Of a stretch of 64,000 nucleotides of DNA, positions 29,640 through 38,799 are shown one piece after another (the first letter of the stretch is position 1; each line of letters begins with the position of its first letter). Both the position numbers and the translations under genes were made by a program. Source of the DNA: Phaseolus vulgaris (Eukaryota > Streptophyta > Magnoliopsida > Fabales > Fabaceae); assembly GCF_000499845.2 (NCBI RefSeq), contig NC_023749.2, positions 39,090,368 to 39,154,367 of the forward strand. Reading direction: 5' to 3'. The notes under the pieces were generated by a model. That model was given only the letters and a program-made list of their open reading frames with translations. It was not told the origin of the DNA and ran no database searches.

Positions 29640-30091
29640 TGATGGAAGAGGCCCAACCACAAGCCCACATGCAAGCCCACCAAAGGGTAGATTTGGGCTA
29701 ACCTCTAGAGTTATGGCCAAGAGGATCCAAGAAGACGTTCTTTTACATGTTCAAATGCCATAAACTCTAGTGTAGAGTAGACTTTAATTTCTTGTCAAAA
29801 TTAGCATAGGAACTTTATTTGTAATTTTTCTTAGAATTAATTTTGGCACCTAAAAACACCAACCTAGGTAAACTTAGAGTTTCTAAAAACCTCTAAATTT
29901 ACCAAGTACGGTCTAGAAAGCCCGTGGAGGGGGTGAGCTTACAAACTAGACACACCCCTCCCTATGTGCCCTTTTAGGCTCACTTTTGGGAGGGAATTCA
30001 TTTTAATTTCCCTCCACTTTCTTTTGAATTTCCAGCCCTCTAAACACTATAAATAAGAGGGCTTGGCTCATATATTTGCAAGATTAATACA
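29640..30091 (+). mobile_element. 3' LTR of chromovirus G, cut by Tat B
   Basis: It starts TGATGGAAGAGG after the purine tract GAGGGAGGGGA and runs through a TATA box TATAAATA (30048-30055) to 30091, where the reversed Tat LTR begins. Confidence 0.8.
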
Positions 30092-31315
30092 TGTTCCGTC
30101 CGGTTGACCGGGACGTCTTCGTGCGCGACCTCAACCGTCAGCTAGGGACTCCTTCCCACTGGGTACCTGTGGATTCCTGCAAAAGAGGGGACAAAGAGGC
30201 GCCCTAGCGGCCGTTTGCACTCCGACGCTGAAGTCAGCGAACAAGAAACACCAAAACTTTGCACCTCCGTCTCTGAGCACCGCGTATGGCACTCTGAAGG
30301 TGGTAAAAAGAACTGTGTGTTGTGTGTATGTTTTCTCCCTCAAGCAAAGATCTTTTCCCCAGTCCCTTGTACGTAACCTCAAGGCACGAGCAAGCAACTA
30401 GAGAGTTCTCTGGTCAATTTGCCAAAAGTTCGAACCCCGTTCCCAACATTCTCCGCGCTATTTAAACTACCCAAGCATTTAAAGCGCCTTAAAGCGCTTT
30501 TAATTACAAACGTAACGCACTCATTAAAGCGTTTAATTAGAAAATGTAGCGCATTTAAGACGTTGAAACGCTTGGGAGCCATCATAGTACTTGAACGCTC
30601 GAAACGGAAACTGTATTGAATGACTTGATTACCTGGCACCTGACTAAAGGGTGTTTCTATTCTGACCTGGCTGTCATACACGTGAAGGGCCTCACGACGC
30701 CTTGACCCCATCTGGGGCGTTTCTGCCCATCTGGGGACGTTTCTACGTGTAAGTCCTCCCGCCTGGGAGTGCTACTATGCTAGGGGTGACTTTTTGGGTG
30801 CCAACTCATGCCCCCAATTATCTAGTCACTTACTTTGAGAGCGTCTCTGCCTTCCTCTCGTACCCTGCACCCGGCTACCCTGGGCGTGACCTTCTTCTTG
30901 AGTCGTATCTGTCCCAAAGGCGTCTCTGGGGCGGCAGGGGTACTTCTCGAGTCAGGCTGCCCTACACTGGTGTTGTTGCTATGGCCTTGAAGCCACCTTT
31001 CTCTCCTCTTTATTACTGTTCCCTGGTCATCCAGGGTTTGGGGCCTTCCCACGGTGTCGCTCCCTCCATGGTCTCTCCTACCCATGGGTATCGGGGAACC
31101 ACACTGTGATTGCCTTGCTTTGGTAATGTTTGATCTGGCGACGCCCTGGTTGGGCGACGCCTTCATCTAGGCGACGCCTTGCCTTGGCGACGCCTTCTTT
31201 CTTGACGACGCTGGCACTTAGTGTCTCTTCACCTAGGCGACGCCCTGTGTTGACTTTGACCTCTGGTGTTGACTTTGACCTTGACTTAGTCAATGCCCGG
31301 GTACGGGACGGTACA
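30092..31315 (-). mobile_element. 3' LTR of a minus-strand Tat element (B)
   Basis: 1224 bases, TGTTCCGTCC ... GGGACGGTACA. On the minus strand it starts TGTACCGTCCCG like the LTR at 19933. It carries the conserved block reversed at 30218-30236, GGCGACGCC words at about 31136-31245 and a W-box cluster at 31250-31293. The polypurine tract follows at 31317. Pol sequence that should lie to the right is missing, so the element is truncated or rearranged. Confidence 0.88.
31250..31293 (-). promoter_or_regulatory. cluster of W-box cores in LTR U3
   Basis: Six TTGACT/TTGACC cores (31250, 31256, 31269, 31275, 31281 on plus; 31288-31293 reversed) lie within 44 bases at the start of U3. W-boxes are WRKY-binding sites. 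The related LTR at 19933 has a similar GTTGAC/GTCAAC cluster. A regulatory role is inference. Confidence 0.45.
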
Positions 31316-31316
31316 C

Positions 31317-31330
31317 AAGCCCCCCAGTCT
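31317..31330 (-). promoter_or_regulatory. polypurine tract of Tat B
   Basis: Minus strand AGACTGGGGGGCTT lies directly before the LTR start TGTACC. The same tract is found before the LTRs of elements A and C. Confidence 0.75.
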
Positions 31331-31815
31331 TAAGCCGAAGACTTGTCTTCAGCGTAAAGACTAAGGCCTCGCCCACGCCGTCCATGTGTCACTCTGATGA
31401 CGTGTCGCTCCCTGCTGACTCAACAATTCTCGAATTATTGACGTGACACTCTCCGAACCACAGGAGCGCTCTTAATGGTTGATTGGACATCTTCTGAAAT
31501 GGGAATGATAGCACCTTTCGGGGTTACCCTTGATCGTGCGCCACGTGGCCCATCGCACGGCCAGCCTCTAGAGACCCTTGCGTTTCCCTTGGGGGATTGA
31601 TCCTTTGACACGTGGCACGATCTCACGGCTCTTAGTTAGCGCCTCTTGGGTTGCAAGATGTAACGTTTAAGTTACCCCAAACCCCGCGCTCACCCTACTG
31701 TTACACTCATTCCCCCTGCGTCTCTGCACTGTTCGTCATCTTCAAACCCCTTTTCTCTGCGATTACTGTTCTCTCCTTCTTGTGTTCTTCTTCCACCTTC
31801 CCTTCGATAGCAAAG
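31331..31815 (+). promoter_or_regulatory. probable promoter and leader of antisense copy 1
   Basis: It contains CACGTGG at 31542-31548 and 31609-31615 and the shared word TCAGCGTAAAGACTAAG near 31342. Pyrimidine-rich leader sequence leads to the leader intron at 31816. No clear TATA box is visible. Confidence 0.5.
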
Positions 31816-32028
31816 GTATGATTTTCGAACACTCACGACCCTTCCCTTTCGTCGCATTGTATGATTTTATTGAACTGCCTGGAACTGTTGTCATTCATGC
31901 ATTACTGCGTTCTTCCGCTTCTCCTTCCTTCTTTGGGTTTTCTCGCGTGGGTGATGTTTCCTGGGGTTCACTCCCCTTCCTGTCATGGTTACACTTGCTA
32001 AAACCCTTTTCCTTTCTTCTTTCTCCAG
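31816..32028 (+). other. 5' leader intron of antisense copy 1
   Basis: GCAAAG|GTATGATTTT ... TTTCTCCAG|CTATT, 213 bases, ending 15 bases before the ATG at 32044. Donor and acceptor surroundings match copies 3 and 4. Confidence 0.65.
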
Positions 32029-32043
32029 CTATTTATTTACACC

Positions 32044-34329
32044 ATGACGCGCACGAACGCGGAGCCTGATTCCTCCCCCAAGACCCCCAAGTCCAACTAC
32101 AAAGCCTTCTACCCATGGGCCCCCGACGAGCTCCTGAGCGAATGCACCAGCCTGACTTCCTTCCAGGACCTGGAAGCTCATCGTGGGGATCCCCATTTGT
32201 ACAACTTTAACGCCTTCTGCCGCACACACGACGCCCATATATTCGTCCGTCCCGGAAGGCCTGGGGAGCCTGTATGTTTGGATGACAGACCTAGAAAGGG
32301 GAAACCCTTCTTCTTTATGTACCAGACAGTGTTCAAACGCGTAGGAGTCCGTCTCCTATTTACCCCCTTCGAGAGAGAACTCCTCACTGAAATCAATACC
32401 GCCCCCGCCCAGCTCCACCCCAACAGCTGGGCGTTTGTAAGGGGTTTTCAAATTCTTTGTGGACACCTGGGCATCCTCCCATCCGTAGACGTCTTCCTGC
32501 ATTTCTTTGAGGTGAAAAAGCAGGGGAAAAGCTTCTGGGTAAGCTTTTCCAGGATCGCGGGTAGAATCCTCCTTTCCCTCTTCCAAAACTCTTACAAAAA
32601 CTGGAAGGGGAAATTCTTTAGAGTGTGCAGCGCTAAGCACGATCCCACAGCCTTGGATGGCTTTCCCCTTTACTGGACGGAGCGCCCTAAGCTGCTCAGG
32701 GCCAAAACCCTGGAAGAGCTATCTCCCGCTGACAGGGAGGTAAGCAAAGCCTTGGCCAGGCTGGGGATCGTTTTTGATACCTTGAAGCTTGTTGCTAGCG
32801 AGTACAATGCTCACGCCCTGACCACCTACTTTGGTAAGGGGACTCTCCCCTCATCCTTCTTGTTGTGAACACCCTGCTACCGGATGTTTGTTCCCACAGC
32901 CTATTCTGCTCGTTTATATTGTGCCATGTTGCTTGCATCTTACGCCTCTGTGCGCTTTGTAATTTTGTATAGTTGCTTTGGTCCTAATTTCTGCTGTCTA
33001 GTCTGTTTCGATGCAGGATCAGTGATGGACGCCTCTAAAAGGATGATGCTGGCGAAAGCAATGAAGGAGGCTCGTGCCGCCAAGGCGGGCCCCTCCTCCG
33101 CCCCTGCTGCTGATCCGATTCCTCCACCAACTCTGTCCCTGCCACCTCCGATCACTGCCGAAACCCCGCTGGGCTCATCTCCACCGTCCCCACATAGCCC
33201 TGAGGCACATCAGACTTCTGACTCTCCCTTGCCCATTGCCGCCGTTCCACTAGCCGCGGCCTCATCTCCGGCTCCAACACCCCTTGACAAAGGGAAACGG
33301 GTCTTGGAAATTTTATCGGATGATGAAGACTCGGAAGGCGTGGCACCCTTCAAGAGGAGAAAATCTGCGCGGGTTCCTCTTCTAGTAGAGGCGTCGCCCC
33401 CGGGAGGGAACTCCTTCATGGACAACCCCCCAAGTGCGACCTCACTTCCCCCCACGACACTCCAAGAGGAAGGGGACGAAGGCGCCGAATCTGCCCCGCC
33501 TCCGCCGCCGGCAGAAGTCACTGCTTCCCCTGCTCCCGTCGCTGCCGCCCCCGATTTCATCGCCATCCCTCCCCCAATCATGCATCTGATGAGGGGCTTC
33601 AGTGGCGGAACTATGCCAGAGGGTACCGACAGGAAGGAAGGCATGCCTTTCTACTTGGGGTCCTTCTTGGCGGTGGCCCTTGAATGGCGCGCCCAGGCCA
33701 GAAACGCGGTCCTGCAAGCTCAAACTCTCCAGGCCTTGGAAACAAAGGTGACTACTCTGGAGAAGGAGAAGAGAACCCTGGGACGCCAGAACGAAACTTA
33801 CCAAACTTCCTTGAAGCAGGTGCAAGAGTCCAAAGCAGAAGCTGAGAGACAACTGGCAGAGGCATTGGAGCTCCAGGCTGACTTTTATACTCGGGAAGTC
33901 GCCCTCCAAGTTCAGTTAACGGGCCTTCAAGAATTGGTCAAAGCTGATGCAGAAGTCCAAAAGGACTTGAAGGACTGTTGCTGTGAGCAGGCTGACAAGC
34001 TGGAGCGGATGAAGGGGGAAATAGCCACATAGGCTAAGGCTATGGGCCTTCTCCAGGCTGACTACGACAAACTACAGGTCGAGGTCAGTCGGCTTCGCGT
34101 GGAGAAGGAGGCTTTGGAAAAGCAGGTAGCCTCTGGGGACGCCGCCATTGAGAAGCTGGAGAAGGACAAAAAGGCCCTCATCCAAGACATGGCGGGCACT
34201 TTTGAGGAGGGGTTCCAAGAGGCTTTGGCTCAAGCAGTCTGCACGAACCCGGGGATCGACATTTCCAGCTGCGATTCCACTCACCACATTGTTGATGGAA
34301 AGGTCGTGCCTTTGGAGATAGACGATTGA
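32044..34329 (+). CDS. antisense gene of Tat B (Transposase_28-like), copy 1
   Basis: This two-exon gene is the best preserved of four. Exon 1 (32044-32833) holds the conserved domain: 'YPWAPDELLSECTSL' (residues 22-36), 'GEPVCLDDR...KPFFFMYQ..FKR.GVRLLFTPFERELLTEINTAPAQLHPNSWAFV' (about 75-137), 'LPSVDVFLHFFEVK' (about 150-163) and 'RIAGRILLSLFQNSYKNWKGKFF'. A phase-1 intron (32834-33016) is followed in frame by 'MDASKRMMLAKAMKEARAAK'. A long P/S/A-rich stretch with an acidic patch next to KRRK (nuclear-signal-like) follows, then a coiled coil from about 33650 on. One in-frame TAG lies at 34030-34032; the same frame then continues to the conserved tail 'H.IVDGKVVPLEI' at 34329. The domain resembles PF04195; function unknown. 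It is transcribed opposite to gag-pol if at all. Confidence 0.85.
32834..33016 (+). other. coding intron of antisense copy 1
   Basis: TTTG|GTAAGG ... TTTCGATGCAG|GATCAG, 183 bases, phase 1. Joining the flanks keeps the frame and bypasses the stop at 32866. Confidence 0.8.
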
Positions 34330-35100
34330 GCCGTCCCCTCGATCATCTGCCCCTTCCTTTGTACTTGTTTTAACCTTCTCTGCCAAATTTTTAATTCCTC
34401 GAATCATCTGTACTCTGGTTACAACTCTGGGTGTTTGTATGATTACTCCTATGCTTTCGCGATATAAAATCCTGCCTGTGCGCTCTTACTCTCATTCTTT
34501 GCCTTCGCGCGCTTCGGTTATTTTGTTTATGTTTTACCCGTTTCTTTCACTTCGTTGGACGGCCTTGTATGCCCGGGAAAGGTCACGTGCCAACCCTCAC
34601 GCCCATGGAGAGGCTCACCTAGTGACGTCGTATCGTCCACGGGGTGTCTCTAACACCGAAACGGTTCTCTCCTTGATCCTTAGCCCCCGGAGCCCACGCC
34701 TAAGGAGAGGCCTGCTACAGCGGCGCCGTATCGTCCCCGGGTGTCTAAAACGTCGAGTGCTCCGGGGAGGGGTCCTTCCCTCTATGGTCTTTCCTTCCCA
34801 TAGGTATCGGGGAACACCCTGCCAGCAATTCGTTGGCGTTTGGCGGTCTTATCTAGTCTTTCCTACCCGTGGGTATCGGGGAGGTGACGCCAGCAACTAA
34901 CTCTGCCCCCTTCAATTTCGTCTCCCTCCACAGTCTTTCCTACCTGTGGGTATCGGGGAGGCGACCCTGCTGATATTTGGGTTGGCGACGCCCGCGACGT
35001 CTCATGTTGGCGTCGCCCTTCACGTCCTTCTGGGCGACGCCTCGGGCGTTATCTTTACTTTGACATTGACTTTGATCCTTGCCTTGGTCGACGCTTGATG
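34330..35100 (-). mobile_element. degenerate Tat LTR remnant
   Basis: From about 34560 on, reversed U3 features of the 19933 family recur: '(C)CCGATACC(C/T)A(T/C)(G/A)GGTAGGAAAGAC' three times in reverse (about 34790, 34860, 34940), GGCGACGCC/GGCGTCGCC words (34983-35042) and a TTGAC/TTTGAC cluster (35055-35095). The start at 34330-34560 is unassigned spacer. It probably marks the 3' LTR of a second minus-strand Tat element whose antisense gene follows. Confidence 0.55.
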
Positions 35101-35625
35101 ACAGCGAGGAGCTCAAGGTTTTGTTCGTGCCATCCACGTGGCGTTTCTTGTATGGCTGATGGGACGTTCAGTCATTCGACTTGATCCACGTGGCGCTTCT
35201 TGTATGGCTGATGGGACATTCAGTCATTCCACTGAGTCCTCACTCCTGCTGTGCCCCTGACCCACTTTCGACGGCGCATCGTACCACTGGATATTCTATT
35301 GATACGACGTTCTCTGAGTTTAACCAGCGGTGCCAGGGTCATCCCTTCATCTTCTGCCACGTGGCTCGATCGTGCGGTGCATCCATTCGCGTTGTTTAAT
35401 GCCCTAACTGCAATACTTCTACTTGCTTCGTTTGGCGCTCTAACCGCTTTATTTAACTCTTCAAACTCTGAAACCCTTCTCATCATTTCAGCCTTCTTCG
35501 TAACCTACTTGCACTCTCTCTTCTTGCACCCCTTCTCTTCTCACGAAGGGTTCTTCCAGCGTTTGCTCCCCCCTTGTACTTCCGGCAGGCCATACACCCT
35601 CGACAATCCCTGATCTTGTTAAAGA
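35101..35625 (+). promoter_or_regulatory. probable promoter and leader of antisense copy 2
   Basis: Three CACGTGG boxes lie at 35135-35141, 35187-35193 and 35358-35364; the first two are inside a roughly 52-base direct repeat ('cCACGTGGCG(T/C)TTCTTGTATGGCTGATGGGAC'). A TATA-like TTTATTTAA lies near 35449. Unlike copies 1, 3 and 4 I find no leader intron. Confidence 0.5.
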
Positions 35626-36594
35626 ATGTCTTCTCATGCTGCTTCCCCCAGGGTCAATCCCAAGGACTTGTACCCTTGGGCTTCGAATGAACTTCATGAC
35701 GAATGTTCATGCTTGCTCGCTACCAGGGCCATAAGGGAACACAAAGGGGATTCATGTTCCTATGATCACCGGGCCTTCGCGAGGAGGCATGACGACGACA
35801 TCGCTGTGCTCCCTTGCACTCTAGGGGAGCCAGTATGTGGAGACGAACGGGCCAACGAAGGGGTCCCCTTCTTTTACCTTTACCAGGTGGTTTTAAAGAC
35901 CATTGGAGTGCGCCTACCCTTCTCCTGGTTCGAGAAGGAACTGCTGACGGAGATCAATGTCGCTCCGGCCCAGTTATACCCCAACAGCTGGGCCTTTGTC
36001 AAAGCCTTCGATATCCTCTTCGGGTTTCTGGGTTGTGCGCCCTCGGTTGACCTCTTTCTTCACTTCTTTGAGGTGAAGAGGAAAAGACATAACCTCTGGG
36101 TAACTCTCAGTAACGTTCCCGGGAGAGTTCTCCTCACACCCTTCCAGAACTCGTTCACCGGGTGGAAAGGCCGGTTCTTCAAGATCTGCTGCACTGACCT
36201 TGTTCCCGACGCTCTGGATGGGTTTCCACTGTACTGGGTGAGAGAGGCAAGGGCCCTCAAAACCAAACCCTTCAAGAAGCTGGCTCCAAGTGATCAAATA
36301 GCTTGCCGGATTCTTGCTGAGGCGAGAGGTTTTGAATCTGCCACTTTGATCAGCTTAGAGTTCAACGCTGGAACTCTCGAAAAGTACATATGTAAGAGTC
36401 GCTGCCCTAGAAACTTCGGCCTTTGTTGCTTTCTAACCGTGTTTGTCTTGCTTCATGGTGTCTCTGACACATTTATCTCCCTTGGTGCAGGCTCGAAAAT
36501 AATAAACCAAGAGAGGAGGACACGACTTACTCGAGCTTTGCGGGCTAGGAATGGGGTTTCGCCTTCCTCCAGTGCTGATTCCTATGGCCACTGA
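35626..36594 (+). CDS. antisense gene (Transposase_28-like), copy 2, truncated
   Basis: Exon 1 (35626-36391) has 'LYPWASNELHDECSCL', 'GEPVCGDER...VPFFYLYQVVLKTIGVRLPFSWFEKELLTEINVAPAQLYPNSWAFVKAFDILFGFLGCAPSVDLFLHFFEVK' and 'GRVLLTPFQNSFTGWKGRFF'. It ends '..LEKYI'. A phase-1 GT-AG intron (36392-36490) follows; its length is a multiple of three without a stop, so the frame reads through either way. After it 'GSKIINQERRTRLTRALRARNG' matches the exon 2 start of copy 1. The gene is cut off at about 36594, and the P-rich and coiled-coil parts are missing. No stops or shifts occur in what remains. Confidence 0.82.
   Translation: MSSHAASPRVNPKDLYPWASNELHDECSCLLATRAIREHKGDSCSYDHRAFARRHDDDIAVLPCTLGEPVCGDERANEGVPFFYLYQVVLKTIGVRLPFSWFEKELLTEINVAPAQLYPNSWAFVKAFDILFGFLGCAPSVDLFLHFFEVKRKRHNLWVTLSNVPGRVLLTPFQNSFTGWKGRFFKICCTDLVPDALDGFPLYWVREARALKTKPFKKLAPSDQIACRILAEARGFESATLISLEFNAGTLEKYICKSRCPRNFGLCCFLTVFVLLHGVSDTFISLGAGSKIINQERRTRLTRALRARNGVSPSSSADSYGH
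36392..36490 (+). other. coding intron of antisense copy 2
   Basis: ACATAT|GTAAGAG ... CCTTGGTGCAG|GCTCG, 99 bases, phase 1. It sits at the same codon as in the other three copies. Pyrimidine-rich sequence precedes the acceptor. Confidence 0.75.
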
Positions 36595-36790
36595 GAAATG
36601 GCTTGTTCGTGTTTTTGCATGATCTGTAGTGTTTGCTCCATTTGTGCTACTCCCATTGTATCAAACATTGCTTGTAACAACAAATTTTCTATATCATACT
36701 TGATTTTTTGCAACGCCACTTTACTTTGCATGTTTTTCGCATATCGCGCGCTTTTCTTTCGTCCTGTTCTTCCAACGGCACATGCCTTCA
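36595..36790 (-). other. unassigned fragment with a short minus-strand frame
   Basis: The minus strand is open for 70 codons, lysine- and glutamine-rich, with a helical look. I do not recognise it, and it may simply be part of a decayed element. Confidence 0.3.
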
Positions 36791-36905
36791 TCTAGGCGAC
36801 GCCTTCACCGGGGCGACGCCTTCACCGGGGCGACGCCTTCATCTGGGTGACACCTTCTCTCTTGGCGATGCCTTGGCCTAGGCGACGCCTTCTTTTTTGG
36901 CGACG
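36791..36905. repeat. array of GGCGACGCC motifs
   Basis: Six units of roughly 18-20 bases, each centred on (G)GCGACGCC or a variant (36796, 36815, 36832, then weaker GGTGACACC, GGCGATGCC, GGCGACGCC), with 'TTCA(C/T)C(G/T)GG' between. Similar words are spaced through the U3 of the Tat LTRs at 19933 and 30092, so this is an expanded LTR piece. Confidence 0.65.
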
Positions 36906-37033
36906 CATCACATTACTTCAAACGGAGAAAGATAAAGGATGAAAACCAAGGCACTTCTTTTTCTCAAACTGGTTTTACCTTTTATTTGGGTGACCTCATT
37001 AAAAAACCCCCGAGAGGGAAAAAGAGCGTCCCC
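36906..37033 (-). mobile_element. post-pol spacer fragment of another Tat element
   Basis: The minus strand reads GGGGACGCTCTTTTTCCCTC ... AATGAGGTCACCCAAATAAAA, the same wording as after integrase in element C (19700-19760). It directly abuts the LTR of element A, which lacks its last 30 or so bases. Confidence 0.6.
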
Positions 37034-38190
37034 TTCGTAGCACTCTCTGCCCTGTCTACGCGACTGCGTCTTCTGCAAAATCACCCTCGGGACCTTCTCT
37101 TGCTGTTCCAAACGTGACCTGCAAAACACACAGACGGCGCCTCTAGCGGCCGTTTGCACTCCGACGATCAAGTTAGTCCAACAGAACCACCAGAAACTGG
37201 AAACTAGTAATGTGTGTGTGAAAAACTCTTGCTCTCTGTTTTTCGTATCCCCTTCACTCTCACCCTGATTCTCTGTTTTATCTCTCTCTCTCTCCTTCTG
37301 GGCATAACAGAATTCTGTTATGCTTTTCTGACATGTGTCAGAACCCTGTTATGCTTTTCAGAGAAAGTGTACCTTCGGAACCAGTAGTGGGAGCGCGAGA
37401 GTCTGTGCATGTCTGCGCTTGGCTGCGCCTGTCTGTAACTCTAGTGGTACGGAGTGCTCTTTTGTCTGGACCGCACCCCTCTCAGATGATGACACGTGGA
37501 GGCCTGCAACTCACATCTAACCACACACGTGTCACTTACTGGAAGGGCTCTAGCGCCTCTCCTTGTGTGCCTAAGTTACGCCCTTGCGGAGTAACTCAGG
37601 ATGTTTCTCTTATCTGGGTAAATCGCATACTCTTAGGAGAACGTCGGGTGTGGCTGGTCTAGGCACACTCACCAAACGTTACTCTCTGCGTAGGCGAATT
37701 ACCCTTCACGATGCCACGCACGTAATGGGTTGAGGGAATCACCAATCACCGACTGGCTTACTAGTTCCCTCAGGCCACTCTCGTGCATGATTCCTTGAGG
37801 TGTGCTCATGCGAGGTCCATGCGTAACGCTCTCGCTGGGAACCTCAGTCCCAGTTTAACTGCGTGTAACACGAGACCCCGATGACAATACACCCGATGAC
37901 TGATCAGTGTTTATTCGCTTATCGCGCTCTGCCTCCAGGCGCGAGTCTGGGAACTGGTCTGCTGGTGGTCACTTGGCTACTGACCACCGATCACCATTCT
38001 GGGTGATCTATCCCCCGACCTCTCTGCCGCCTGATCTGTCGGTGGTAACTTGGTTACTGACCACCGATCACCTCTCTTGGCGATCGTCCCCCCGACCTCT
38101 CTGCCACCTGGTCCACGTGTCACCCTTCGAGTGGTCCACGTGGTTCTCTGATGCTGACGTCATCGACTACCGATGACCGATCGGATCACA
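37034..38190 (-). mobile_element. 3' LTR of Tat A
   Basis: It ends (plus strand) ...GATCGGATCACA, the LTR start on minus. The conserved block reversed is at 37157-37175. A perfect 22-base palindrome centred on GAATTC lies at 37303-37324. G-boxes include 'CCACGTGTC' and 'CCACGTGG' around 38110-38150. Compared with 47526-48715 it lacks about 30 terminal bases at 37034. Confidence 0.88.
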
Positions 38191-38203
38191 AGCCCCCCAG
38201 TCT
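38191..38203 (-). promoter_or_regulatory. polypurine tract of Tat A
   Basis: Minus strand GAGACTGGGGGGCT lies directly before the LTR start TGTGATCC. Confidence 0.75.
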
Positions 38204-38520
38204 CGAGTCGAGAACTCGTTCTCAGCGAAGAGACTAAGTGGTCGTGCCCCCAGTCCACGTGGCAAGTGGGGCCGCCTCACGTGCCACCTCACGTGCTGCT
38301 TCTTTAACGTTTGGGCTTCTTCTCTTAAATCTCGCGACACGTGGCCCCATCAACGGCCAGCGTTGCGCGTCGCCAGCGCTTCTCTTATTCAAATTGGCGC
38401 GCCCCTTTCACTGTTCCTCCATCTTCTTCATTCGACTCCCAGACTCTCTGCGAACTTCTCCTCTGTGCACCCATCTTTCTTCAAATTCTCTGCTTCCTAA
38501 ACTCTTGCGATCATCCAAAG
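38204..38520 (+). promoter_or_regulatory. probable promoter and leader of antisense copy 3
   Basis: CACGTG boxes lie at 38256, 38278, 38290 and 38338 (the first and last as CACGTGG). The shared word CTCAGCGAAGAGACTAAG is at about 38220-38237, next to the polypurine tract. A CT-rich leader ends at the leader intron donor at 38521. Confidence 0.55.
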
Positions 38521-38789
38521 GTATGGTTTTTCTTCTCCCTGGCCCCTTTTTGGTCATCTTTACCGATTGCATTTATCATTCTGGTTGTCATGCATTCATC
38601 TTCTCTATTTTCCCTCTCTCGACCCCGCGCTAGGGTTGTTTCGTGCTCTTACCCTGGCTTCTGCTTCTTCTTCTTTTTCTTTTCATCTGGGCATCTCCTT
38701 CTCCTTTCCCTTTTCTGTTTTCACCGAAACATTCATCATTCCTTCTTCTCCCATTTATTCTGACTTTTTCGTTTTTCCTCCATTTGCAG
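38521..38789 (+). other. 5' leader intron of antisense copy 3
   Basis: TCCAAAG|GTATGGTTTT ... CCATTTGCAG|CTATC, 269 bases, with an extended pyrimidine tract. The ATG follows 10 bases after the acceptor. Confidence 0.7.
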
Positions 38790-38799
38790 CTATCTCACG

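Larger units (their letters stand above)
25926..30091 (+). mobile_element. CRM-like chromovirus G, internally deleted, with two Tat LTR insertions
   Basis: The order is: LTR fragment (25926-26291), gag, Tat LTR (27005-27663), protease end joined directly to integrase, Tat solo LTR (28411-29209), integrase C-terminus, 3' LTR start (29640-30091). RT and both RNase H functions are missing, so it was a non-autonomous or decayed copy. The two LTR parts (25926-26290, 29640-29998) are near identical by eye. Confidence 0.82.

Noticed and set aside
36595..36790. 70-codon minus-strand frame, lysine/glutamine-rich
   Set aside because: Kept only as an unassigned fragment. No domain is recognised and no relative is in the window.
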